A stretch of 64,000 bases of DNA from Neodontobutis hainanensis. Taxonomy: Eukaryota > Chordata > Actinopteri > Gobiiformes > Odontobutidae. Position 1 is the first letter of the stretch. Every line of letters starts with the position of its first letter. The stretch is taken from positions 1-64,000 of the forward strand of contig JALDNG010002861.1 in NCBI GenBank assembly GCA_024349245.1, given 5' to 3'. Below the pieces are notes generated by a model that worked only from the letters and a program-made list of their open reading frames with translations, ran no database searches and was not told where the DNA came from. Shown in pieces: positions 46,589 to 58,746 of the stretch. The position numbers and the translations under genes are program-made.

Positions 46589-49500
46589 TGTTCTACTGCA
46601 CGTCTACAGTCTTTTCTTATAAACGTCTACAGTCTGTTCTACTGCACATCTACAGTCTCTTCTACTGCACTTCTACAGTCTGTACTACTGCACTTCTAAA
46701 GTCTATTCTAATGCTCATTTATAGTCTGTTCTATTGCACGTCTACAGTCTGTTCTACTGCACTTCTACAGTCTGTACTACTGCATATCTACAGTCTGTTC
46801 TAAAGCATGTCTAGAGTGTTTTCTAATACAAATATACAGTCTGTTCTAATGCACATCTACAGTCTGTACAACTGCACCTCTACTGTCTGTTCTAAAGCAT
46901 GTCTACAGTGTTTTCTAATACTTAAATACATTCTGTTCTAATGCTCATCTACAGTCTGTACAACTGCACCTCTAGAGTCTCTTCTTCTGCACATTGTCAG
47001 TCTGTTCTACTGGACATTTACGGTCTGTTCTAATGATCGTCTACAGTCTGTTCTAAAGCCAATCTAGAGTCTGTACTACTGCTGCACTGAAGTCTGTACA
47101 ACTGCATGTCTACAGTCTGCTAAACTACATCTCTACAGTTTTTTCTATTGTATGTCTACAGTCTGTTCTAATACACATCTACAGTCTGTTCTAATGCAAG
47201 TCTACAGTATATACTACTGCTTGTCTACAGTCTGTTCAACTGCAAGTCTACAGTCTGTTCAACTGCACCTCTACAGTCTGTTCTAATGCCAGTTTACAAT
47301 CTGTACTATTGCTCTACTACAGTCTGTTTTACTGCACATCTACAGTCTGTTCTAATGCACTTCTACAGTCTGTACTACTGCATCTCTACAGTCTATTCTT
47401 CTGCACATTGTCAGTCTGTTCTACTTGACGTTTACAGTCTGTTCTATTGCTCGTCAACAGTCAGTTCTAAAGCCAATCTAGAGTCTGTACTACTGCTGCT
47501 CTGAAGTCTTTTCAACTGCACGTCTATAGTCTGGTCAACTGCTCCTTTAAAGTCTGTTCTAATGCCAGTTTACAGTCTGTACTACTGCTCTACTAAAGTC
47601 TGTTCTAATGAACATCTACAGTCTTTTATAATGCAAGTCGATAGTCTGTATTACTGCACCTCTACAATCTGTTCTAAAGCATGTCTAGAGTGTTTTTTTT
47701 AATACTCATATAGAGTCTGTTCTAATGCTCATATACAGTCTGAACTACTGCACTTCTACAGTCTGTTCTAAAGTATGTCTAGAGTGTTTTCTAATACTCA
47801 TATACAGTCTGTTCTAAAGCTCGTCTACAGTCAGTTCTACAGTCTGTTCTAATGCAAGTTTATAGTCTGTTTTACTGCTCATCTATGGTCTGTTCTTTTG
47901 CACGTCTACAGTCTGTTCTGATAAACTTCTACAGTCTGGTCTACTGCATATCTACAGTCTGCTCTAATGCACATCTACAGTCTGTTCTAATGCAAGTCTA
48001 CAGTTTGTACTACTGCTCATCTACAGTCTGTTCTACTGCATGTGTACAGTCTTTTCTTATAAACGTCTACAGTATGTTCTACTGCACATCTACAGTCTTT
48101 ACTACTGCACTTCTAAAGTCTATTCTAATGCTCATCTACGGTATGTTCTACTGCAGGTCTACAGTCTGATCTAATAAATGTCTACAGTCTGTTCTACTGC
48201 ACATCTACAGTCTGTACTACTGCACTTCTACAGTCTCTTTTAATGCCACTTTACAGTCTGTACTATTGCTCTACTGCAGTCTCTTCTACTGCATGTCTAT
48301 AGTCTGTTTTACTGCACATCTACAGTCTTTATTATAATGCTTGTCTACAGTCTTTATTACTGCACCTCTACAGTTTGTTCAAAAACATGTTTAGAATGTT
48401 TTCTAATACAAATATACAGTCTGTACTACTGCACCTCTAGAGTCTATTCTTCTGCACATTGTCAGTCTGTTCTACTGGACGTTTACAGTCTGTTCTAATG
48501 CTCGTCTACAGTCTGTTCTAAAGCCAATCTAGAGTCTGTACGACTGCTGCTCTGAAGTCTGTACAACTGAACGTCTACAGTCTGTTCAACTGCACCACTA
48601 CAGTCTGTTCTACTGCACGACTATAGTCTCTTTTAATAAACGTCTACAGTCTCCTCTAATGCACATCTACAGTCTGTTCTACTGGATGTCTACAGTCTGT
48701 TCTAATTATTGTCTAGAGTCTGTTTTACTGCACTCCTACAGTCTCTTTTATTAATTGTTAACTTTCTGTACTACTGCACCTTTACAGTCTCTTCTACTGC
48801 ATATCTACAGTTTGTTCTAATTGTCGTCTAGAGTCTGTACTACTGAAACTCTACTGTCTGTTCTAAATTATGTCTACAGTCTTTTCTAATACTCATGTAC
48901 TGTTTGTTCTAATGCTCGTGTAAAGTCTCAACTACTGCCCTCTACAGTCTATTCTTTTGCACATCGTCAGTCTGTTCTACTGCACATCTACAGTTTGTTC
49001 TACTGCACATCTATAGTCTGTTCTAATGCATGTCTACAGTCTGTTCTAATGCAAGTCTACAGTCTGTACTACTGCTCATCTACAGTCTGTTCTACTGCAC
49101 GTCTACAGTCTTTTCTTATAAACGTCTACAGTCTGTTCTACTGCACATCTATAGTCTGTTCTACTGCACTTCTACAGTCTGTACTACTGCACTTCTAAAG
49201 TCTATTCTAATGCTCATTTATAGTCTGTTCTACTGCACGTCTACAGTCTTTTCTACTGCACATCTACAGTCTGTACAACTGCACCTCTACTGTCTGTTCT
49301 AAAGCATGTCTACTGTGTTTTCTAATACTTAAATACATTCTGTTCTAATGCTCATCTACAGTCTGTACAACTGTACCTCTACTGTCTGTTCTAAAGCATG
49401 TCTACAGTGTTTTCTAATACTTAAATACATTCTGTTCTAATGATCGTCTACAGTCTGTTCTAAAGCCAATCTAGAGTCTGTACTGCTGCTGCACTGAAGT

Positions 49501-52500
49501 CTGTACAACTGCATGTCTACAGTCTGCTAAACTGCATCTCTACAGTTTCTTCTATTGTATGTCTACAGTCTGTTCTAATACACATCTACAGTCTGTTCTA
49601 ATGCAAGTCTACAGTATATACTACTGCTTGTCTACAGTCTGTTTAACTGGAAGTCTACAGTCTGTTCAACTGCACCTCTACAGTCTGTTCTAATGCCAGT
49701 TTACAATCTGTACTATTGCTCTACTGCAGTCTGTTCTACTGCATGTCTACAGTCTGTTTTACTGCACATCTACAGTCTGTTCTAATGCACATCTACAGTC
49801 TGTTCTAATGCAAGTCTACATTCTGTACTACCGCTCATCTACGGTCTGTTCTACTGCACGTCTACAATCTGTTTTAATAAACGTCTACAGTCTGTTCTGC
49901 ACATTTACAGTCTGTACTACTGCACTTCTACAGTCTTTTTTAATGCTCGTCTACAGTCTGTATTACTGCACCTCTACAGTCTGTTGTAAAGCATGTCTAG
50001 AGTGTTTTCTAAAACTTATATACAGTCTGTTCTAATGGTCATCTACATTCTGTACTACTGCACCTCTACAGTCTGTTCTTCTGCACATTGTCAGTCTGTT
50101 CTACTGGACGTTTACAGTCTGCTCTAATGCTCGTCTACAGTCAGTTCTAAAGCCAAATCTAGAGTCTGTACTACTGCTGCTCTGAAGTTTGTTCAACTGC
50201 AAGTCTACAGAATGTTTAACTGGAGCTCTACAGTCTGTTCTAATGCCAGTTTACAGTCTGTACTATTGCTGTACTGCAGTCTGTTCTACTGCATGTCTAC
50301 ATTCTGTTTTACTGAACATCTACTGTCTGTTCTAATGCACATCTAAAGTCTGTTCTAATGCAAGTCTAGAGTCTGTACCACTGCTTGTCTACAGTCTGTT
50401 CTACTGCACTCCTACAGTCTGTTCTAATAAACGTATACAGTCTTTTCTACTGCTCATCTACAGTCTATACTACTGCACTTCTACAGTCTGTTCTATAGCT
50501 CGTTTACAGTCTGTATTACTGCTCCTCTACAGTCTGTTCTAAAGAATGTCTAGAGTGTTTTCTAATACTCATATACAGTCTGTTCTAATGCTCGTCTACC
50601 CAACTGCACCTCTTCAGTTTGTTCTAAAGCATGTCTACAGTGTTTTGTAAAACTCATATACAGTCTGTTCTAATGCTCACCTACAGTCTGTACTACAGAA
50701 CCTCTAGAGTCTTTTCTTCAGCACATTGTCAGTCTGTTCTACTGGACGTTTACAGTCATTTCTAAAGCTTGTCTACAGTCTGTTCTAAAGCCAGTCTAGA
50801 GTCTGTTCTACTGCTGCTGTGAAGTCTGTTCAACTGCATGTCTATAGTCTGTTCAACTGCACCTCTACGTCTGTTTTATTGTATGTCTACATTCTGTTCT
50901 AATGTACATCTACAGTCTGTTCAAATGCAAGTCAACAGTCTGTACTACTTTTTGCACAGTCTGTACTACTGCACCTCTACAGTCTGTTCTAAAGCATGTC
51001 TACAGTCTATTCTAATACTCATATACAGTCTGTTCTAATACTCGTCTACAGTCTCTACTAACGGACTTTTAAATTCTATTCTTCTGCAGCATCGTTAGTC
51101 TGTTTTACTGGACATTTACAGTCTGTTCTAAAACACGTCTATAGTCTGTTCAAATACTCGTCCACAGTCTGTTCTAATGCATTCTGTTCTAATGCACATC
51201 TATAGTCTGTTCTATTGCTCGAATACAGTCTGTTCTAATGCCCAATAAAAGTCTTTACTACTCCACCTCTACAGTTTGTTCTACTTCTCCTCTACATTCT
51301 GTTCTAGTGCAGGTCTACAGTCTGTTCTATTGCTAGTCTAGAGTCTTTACTACTGCTGCTCTGCAGTTTGTACTCTTGCTCATCTACAGTCTGTTCTACT
51401 GCATGTGTACAGTCTTTTCTTATAAACATCTATAGTATGTTCTACTGTACATCTACAGTCTTTACTACTGCACTTCTAAAGTCTATTCTAATGCTCATCT
51501 ACGGCCTGTTCTACTGCAGGTCTACAGTCTGATCTAATAAACGTCTACAGTCTGTACTACTGCACATCTACAGTCTGTACTACTGCACTTCTACAGTCTC
51601 TTCTAATGCCAGTTTACAGTCTGTACTATTGCTCTACTGCAGTCTCTTCTACTGCATGTCTATAGTCTGTTTTACTGCACATCTACAGTTTGTTCTAAAG
51701 CATGTTTAGAGTGTTTTCTAATACAAATATACAGTCTGTACTACTGCACCTCTAGAGTCTATTCTTCTGCACATTGTCAGTCTCTTCTACTGGACGTTTA
51801 CAGTCTGTTGTAATGCTCGCCTACAATCTGTTCTAAAGCAAATCTAAAGTCTGTACGACTGCTGCTCTGAAGTCTGTACAACTGCACGTCTACAGTCTGT
51901 TCAACTGCACCTCTACAGTCACTTCTATTGTGCGTCTACAGTCTATTCTAATGCACATCTACAGTCTGTTCTAATGCAAGTCTATAATCTGTACTACTGT
52001 TTGTCTACAGTCTGTACTACTGCACCTCTACAGTCTCTTCTAAAGCATGTCTACAATCTATTCTAATACTCATATACAGTCTGTTCTAATACTTGTTTAC
52101 AGTCTGTACTAATGCTTCTGAAGCATTGTCAGTCTTTTCTAATAATTGTCGACATTCTGTACTACTTCACCTCTACAGTCTCTTCTACTGCACAATTACA
52201 GTCTGTTCTAATGCTCGTCTATAGTCTGAAATACTGCACCTCTACAATCTGTTCTAAAGCATGTCTAGACTGTTTTCTAATACTCATATAGAGTCTGTGC
52301 AAATGTTCGTCTACAGTCTGTACTACTGCATCTCTACAGTCTTTTCTTCTGCATATTGTCAGTCTGTTCTACTGGACGTTTATAGTCTGTTCTAATGCTC
52401 GTCTACAGTCAGTTCTAAAGCCAGTTTACAGTCTGTACTACTGCTCTACTGCAGTCTCTTCACTGCACGTCTACAGTCTGTTTTACTGCACATCTACAGT

Positions 52501-52679
52501 CTGTTCTAATGTACATCTACTGTCTGTTCTAATGCAAGTCTAGAGTCTGTTTTACTGCACATCTACAGTCTGTTCTAAAGCATGTCTAGAGTGTTTTCAA
52601 ATACTCATATACAGTCTGCTCTATTGCTCATCTACAGTATGTACTACTGCACCTCTAGAGTCTATTCTTTTGCACATTG
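46589..52679 (+). repeat. 23-bp satellite array, plus orientation (block 6b)
   Basis: Plus-oriented monomers, in phase with block 6a across the L2 LINE. Higher-order copies are visible: the segment with 'tctaatacttaaatacattctg' occurs at about 46915, 49321 and 49404, and the segment with 'catgtgtacagtcttttcttataaac' occurs at about 48037 and 51406. It ends at 52679 in 'tgcacattg', directly before TTAGGGTTAGG. Confidence 0.95.
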
Positions 52680-52694
52680 TTAGGGTTAGGTTAG
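52680..52694 (+). other. Telomere-like TTAGGGTTAGGTTAG at an orientation switch
   Basis: The sequence TTAGGGTTAGGTTAG separates plus-oriented satellite from minus-oriented satellite, which begins 'ttgtccagtagaacagactg'. It holds one perfect and partial further copies of the vertebrate telomere hexamer. A run this short may be chance, but it lies exactly at the boundary. Confidence 0.7.
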
Positions 52695-54983
52695 TTGTCC
52701 AGTAGAACAGACTGTAGCCGAACAGTAGTTTAGAATGTAGACTTGAAATAGAACAGACTGTAGATGTGCAGTAGAACAGACTGTAGAGCAGCAGTAGTAC
52801 AGACTGTAGAATGGCTTTAGAACTGACTATACACAATCATAGAGGACCATTAAAACAGACTGTAGATGTGCAGTAGAAGAGACTGTAGAGGTGCAGTTGT
52901 ACAGAATCTTGACAATTATTAGAACAGACTGTAGGCGTCTAGTAGAAGAGACTGTAGACGCGTTTATTAAAAATGACTATAGTCATGCAGTAGAACAGAC
53001 TGTAGACCTCTAGTTAAACAGACTGTAGCTGTGCATTAGAACAGACTGCAGACATGCAGTAGAACATACTGTAGAGGAGCAGTAGAACAAACAGTAGAGC
53101 TGGAGTAGTAAACTGTTACTGGGCATTAAAACAGACTATATTCAAGCAATAGAAAGGAACAATAGATGTCTGGTCGTACAGATTGCATTAGAACAGACTG
53201 TGGATGAGCATTTGAACAGACTATAGGCGTGTATTAGAACAGATTGTAGATGCGCAGTAGAAAAGACTGTAAGGTGCAGTAGTACAGAATGTCGATAATT
53301 ATTAGAAAAGACTGTAGACGTGCAGTAGAACGGACTGTAGAAAATTATTAGAACAGACTGTAGACTTGCAGTAGAACAGACTCACAGTGCTTCAGAAGAA
53401 TAGACTTTAGAGGTGCATTAGTACAGACTGTAGACGATTATTAGAATAGACTGTATATGAGTATTACAAAACACTCTAGACATGCTTTAGAACAGACTGT
53501 AGAGGTGCAGTAGTACAGACTGTAGACCTGCAGTAGAATAGACTGTAGATGTGCATTAGAACAGACTTTAGAAGTGCAGTAGTAGAAACTGTAGATATGC
53601 AGTAGAACAGACTGTAGATGTGCAGTAAAACAGACTGTAGACATGCAGGAGAACAGACTGCGGTAGAGCAGTAGTACAGACAGTAAAATGGCATTAGAAC
53701 AGACTGTAGAGGAACAGTAGAACAAACTGTAGAGGTCGAGTAGTAAATACTGTTATTGGGCAATAGAACAGACGATATTCGAGCAATAGAACAGACTATA
53801 GATGTGTGGTCAAATGCGGACTGCATTAGAACAGATTGTGGACGAACATTTGAACAGACTAATGACGTGCATTAGAACAGACTTTAGATGTGCAGTAGAA
53901 GAGACTGTAGACAATTATTAGAACAGACTGTAGCCATGCAGTAGAACAGACTGTAGAGGTAGAACAGTAAATACTTTTATTGGGGATTAGAACAGACTGT
54001 AGACAAGCAATAGAACAGATTGTAGATGTGCAGTAGTACAGACTGTAGACTTGCATTAGAACAGACTGTGGATGAGCATTAGAACAGATTATAGACGTGC
54101 ATTAGAACAGACTGTAGATGTCCATTAGAACAGACTGTAGATGTGTAGTAGAACAGACTCACGAAGAATAGACCGTAAGGCTTCAGTAGTTGAGACTTTA
54201 CACGAGCATTAGAACAGACTGTACATGAGTATTAGAAAAGACCGTAGACATGATTTAGAACAGACTGTAGAGGTGCAGTAGTACAGACTGTAGACTTGCA
54301 GTTTAACAGACTGTAGCTGTGCATTAGAACAGACTGTAGATGTGCAGTAGAACTGAATGTAGACTTGCAGTAAAACAGACTGCAGAGCAGAAGTAGTACA
54401 GACTCTAGACTGGCATTAGAACAGACTGTAGAGGAGCAGTAGTACAGACTGTAGACTTGCATTATAACAGATTGTAGATGTGCATTAGAACAAGCTATAG
54501 ACGTACAATAGAAGTGACTTTAGACGTGCATTTGTACAGACTTCAGTGCAACAGTAGTACACACTCTAGATTGGATTTAGAACAGACTGTAGACGATCAT
54601 TAGAACAGACTGTAAATGCCCAGAAGAAGAGACTGACAATGTGCAGAAGAATAGAATAGAGAGGTGCAGTAGTACAGACTGTAGATGAGCATTAGATCAG
54701 ACTGTATATGAGTTTTACAAAACACTCTAGACATGCTTTAGAACAGTCTGTAGAGGTGCAGTAGTTCAGACTGTAGACGAGCATTAGAACAGACTCTATA
54801 TGAGTATTAGAAAACACTCTAGACATGTTTTAGAACAGACTTTAGAGGTTCAGTAATACAGACTGTAGACGAGCATTAGAAAAGACTGTAGAAGTGCAGT
54901 TGTACAGACTGTAGATGTGCAGAAGAAGAGACTGTAGACGACCAGTAGAACAGACTGTAGATGTGCAGTAGTACAGACTGCAT
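52695..54983 (-). repeat. 23-bp satellite array, minus orientation (block 7)
   Basis: Minus-oriented monomers with variants also found in block 2 ('actgttattgggca', 'cgagcaatagaacagactatagatgtg'). The array ends near 54983 in 'cagtagtacagactgcatgg', and non-repeat DNA follows to the end of the window. Frames such as 53476-53826 and 54232-54462 are the 23-residue cycle. Confidence 0.94.
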
Positions 54984-57580
54984 GGTACATTGCATTTACA
55001 GAGAAAGAGTTGTGTATCCATGAGTGGAGTGGTAAAGGACAAAAACTAGGACAAACTAAGGCAGCAAGACTGCAAAAGAACAAAATAACTCAAAGGTCAG
55101 GGTTTGCTAACACTAGTGATGGAGACAATGTCTATTAGGTTATAACACAAAATTGGCATAAAATCTTTCATGTAATTAATTGATTCATGTAATCAATGCA
55201 GTAGATTTATAAAAGAAATACCCGTCTTGCCAGACTTGACAGACCTCAACAGAAAGTATAACAACTCTAGAGACACAAAGAACTGTCATGTGATCTCTGC
55301 TTGTTTTATTTGTGTATTAAAACACTACATTAGCAAAATCAATGTTTTACTCACTGGAGGTGTTTTTTGTGTTTTTAAAGTAAGTATGAAAAGATAAACA
55401 GTTCTTTTGAATAAACTTATTAACAACTGTTGCTGAGGAGCGCTGATACAAACTGGTGGTGTATAAGAAAACCTTACATTTAAAGACTGACCCAAAAAAG
55501 AACAAGTGTATGTTGTCTACACAAATCTGTATAAAACATCTTTGCATTTTTTTCTTACACTATTTTAAAAAAATTATGCACTTTCCAATTCTACATAAAT
55601 CATATTCACCCCACTTGAGCTGTTCAGACAGACATAACTCCCATTTTTCTTTGTGACATGGAAGTACAGTTTGAATAATATGGTAACAGAACTGAAGCTT
55701 ACTGAGCAGCCTGTAAGCCTGTAATATATTTATTAAACATGGCAATGGCCAGACCAAGCAGGCAAAATGAATACACTCATTTGAACAGATGTAGTGGCAG
55801 TTATGGCAGGATCTTTACTTGTGTCCAAGGTCTGTGTGGACACTATGAGGACATGGAAAACATCGAGCAGTTTTTGGAAGCAAATTTCTGGGCAGGAAGG
55901 GCCACCCTACTGCTACTTCTGCTGTTCCACATTGAGCTGCATTTACAGTTAGTACAAAAAAACTAAAATATTTTTCTTTAGCTAAGCAGGCCATTAAGTC
56001 ATTAGTACAAAAATTGCAAGCATGACAAAGTGAGACAAAACCTGTGTGAGGCACTTTTCCAGATCTGAAATTATTAGCCTTTCAATTTTAGCCTTGTGTT
56101 TGATAGACTCCTGGAATAAAAGATGCAAATGTGTTTATGACATAAGTTGCACAGGGGCAAGATGACAACCCTATAACATACTGTCTGTAATATCCAGCCT
56201 ATGATGAAGACATATTGGACCGAGGCAAATTTGAAGTGCACCTACTCTTCTCTCAGTATGACATCGCAGCTTCCATCCTTACCCTCTTTTGTCAGCGGTC
56301 TCCTCTGTCCTTGTGGTGTGCAGGTCAAGCGTTCAGCAACTGGGATGTACTGATATGACGATCTCACAGTACAGTATTATCACAAGGTACAATTATATAT
56401 TGTGATATTGTGGGGTCCTCTTGGTAGCTTAAAATCACTGCTTATCATTGTCTGTGATGTTGAATGAAGTTATTAAAGGCACCTTCCATGTAGTTAATTC
56501 TTTTTATTTTATGTGTCATTTGTCTCCTTTTATATCTCCACAAAGTCCTCTCCTCATTGTACCTCTTCCTTCTACTGCTTTTTTCTCTCATCCATGTCTT
56601 GTCTTCCTCAGTACCTCTGGTTTTTGGAAAGAACATCTTCTGCAATTCTGCTTATCATGCTGCTTTTCCTTTTCAGTACAAGAGTCATTTATCCCTGTTT
56701 GGATTTCTTGGCTTCCTCTTCACTCAGCACTGTTTTGTGGCGTTGTTTCCTGCCTGTCATATTTTTCGCCTTGTTATTTTTTCTTTGCACCAGCTGAAGA
56801 ATAGGACATCCCACTGTCGGTCTTCTGCAGGGAATCAAATAGTTGCTAACAGGTTATCCGAATGAGCTGTAGCTACACTCTAACGCCTCCCATGGATGAT
56901 TCTTGCAGCTGCTCAAAGGCCATGCCACGGCACAGTCTGAGGGCTCCCCAGGTCTGTGCTCCTGGTGACACCAAAAGGCAGCGGGAGGTGGGATTATGTC
57001 AAGACGGGCAGCAGCTTAGTGACTGCAGATGCAAATTTTTTTCCCCGATATGTCAGACAAGTGAAAGAGCACATATTTGACCAGGCAATGAGGTCTGTCG
57101 CGGGGTAAGGAGAAAAACTACTTCCACACAGAGCTGTGCGCCTTTGAGAAATGATATGGGTCATGGCAAAAAGAAAGAGCCCTTTTTAAGTTTATTTTAG
57201 TGACTCTTTAAAGGGTGGATTTTTTTAAATAAAAGCCGACATTTTACTAAGAGAAAAACATTGAAAATGCCAATCTTTTTATTCTAGAGTTATGATAGAA
57301 GAGCTTTTCTTGGTGCAGAGTGTTTTATATGCTTCACCTCTCTGCCTTAGAAAGTCCTGAATGAGCAGCTCTTAGGAAAAGATTTAAACCTTAAAGCTTA
57401 AAAAAATATAGACTTCATGTTAGAGAAATAAGAATTACAGATATGGAATATATCTATATCAATAGTGTTAATCAGTGTTTATCAAATGGGGGTATGTAAA
57501 GGGATATCGGGAGGTAAGATGAAAGAAAAATAATGAAAGAAAAAATAGTATCCATGGACAAATGTCTTCAAAAATAATAA
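54984..57580. other. Non-satellite AT-rich region, no confident gene
   Basis: Sequence complexity returns to ordinary genomic DNA. Open frames such as 55739-55966 (with a leucine-rich stretch RATLLLLLLFHIEL), 56448-56804 and 56862-57080 have no domain I recognise and overlap frames in other phases. The only segment with exon-like signals is noted separately at 56198. This could be intron or intergenic DNA beside the satellite. Confidence 0.6.
56198..56323 (+). CDS. Possible internal exon (unrecognised)
   Basis: An AG acceptor (TCTGTAATATCCAG, weak pyrimidine tract) precedes 126 bp that stay open from 56200 and end in CAG before GTCAAG, a weak donor. Translation gives YDEDILDRGKFEVHLLFSQ, then YDIAASILTLFCQRSPLSLW, an ordinary-looking mix of acidic and hydrophobic residues. 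The length is a multiple of three, so skipping would preserve frame. I recognise no family and see no neighbouring exon with certainty. Chance or an old retroelement remnant remain possible. Confidence 0.2.
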
Positions 57581-57584
57581 ATAC

Positions 57585-57755
57585 TAACCCGATTTTCAAA
57601 AAGTTGGGACACTGTACAAGTTGTGAATAAAAACAACAACATAGATAAAATTTCAAATGTTTAAACTGACAAAAGTATAATTTTAAAGGGAATGTAAGTT
57701 GATTTTAATTTAATGTCATCAACACATCTCAAAAAGTTGGTGTTGCTGTTGGGAA
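57585..57755. repeat. Old dispersed fish repeat (family not named)
   Basis: The segment starts AACCCGATTTTCAAAAAGTTG and contains GTTGTGAATAAAAAC, AAATGTTTAAACTGA and CATCTCAAAAAGTTGG. This pattern is familiar from a widespread fish interspersed repeat with two AAAAAGTTGG motifs. I cannot name the family or its ends with confidence. Confidence 0.45.
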
Positions 57756-58746
57756 TGTTAACAACATGGCGCTGCTCTGAAACAGGGGTTTCTCACAGAT
57801 GACCACATATTCATTTGAAGTACCAGATGGGACTGTGGAAAAGACTATCTGGCTTCTCAGGCTGTGTAATAACTAAAAGTTATACAATTTTGAATGTACT
57901 GTTGAGGAGACTTTTTTTTCTTTATGTTGCGTGTTGTCTTGAATGTAAAGGAGCTCTCCTTCCACATTTGATGATAGACGATAGAGTTTTGTATCGAGTA
58001 CATAAGTGAGACAGACTTTGTGAGCAGTGGGAGTGGAGCTGACTGATCCCCAGGGCATTTCTCCACCAACTCAAACTATCACCAATTCCTCTTTAGAAGC
58101 ACATTGTAACCTCATCATGGACTGATGAAACACATACTGCCCTCCTTTTAGTTTAACAAACATCTCCTGAGGGCTGCACTGCCATGTTTATTGCCTAGCC
58201 ATGCCCTGAAGAACAAGCTTTTGACATTAACATTGTCAGGTTGCTCTGGGGAGGAGGCTGTAATCCAGAACTAAAGCTTACTACAGCTGCTTTTAACATG
58301 GCTCTGACTTTGCCAGCCATACTGTCGCAACAAATCTTTATTCTCAGTGTGAGCTGAAAAGATGCTCCTAAAGGTGGCCCTGTAATCCTCTTGTTTGTTG
58401 TTACCTTATTAAGAAAAAGCACTCTCTCTGACTCATGAGTTTTCTCCTCTGTTCCAAGATTTCTATGCGCAGGACAAATCTCTGAACGAGCCATGAACCC
58501 TCTGGCCATTCACAGTGCCTTCTTTGATAATAATTTTTTCCAGTTGGCCCAGGAAAAAGTGTCTCATTCCCACATGTTAATGCTATTTATGCTCTGTTTG
58601 TTAGTGCGGGTTGACCGTGGCCTGAAGAGTTCAGGGCCGTATCACCAGATCTCAGTGATGTGTGTACCCAAGAGAATACAAGAGAACTCAAGTTATGATG
58701 AACACGTGTCACATTCAATGCACCTCAGTAGTGTCAAGGTCTATCA
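57756..58746. other. Non-repeat region, no gene recognised
   Basis: Nothing recognisable. Frames at 57815-58009, 58195-58509 and 58493-58849 lack motifs. The last runs into the LINE 3' end at 58747 and so cannot be a conserved gene. Confidence 0.6.

Noticed and set aside
56448..56865. Three overlapping plus frames of 94-118 codons as a membrane protein
   Set aside because: Hydrophobic Ser/Phe/Leu composition follows from a T-rich strand; three phases are open together and none has a recognisable motif.
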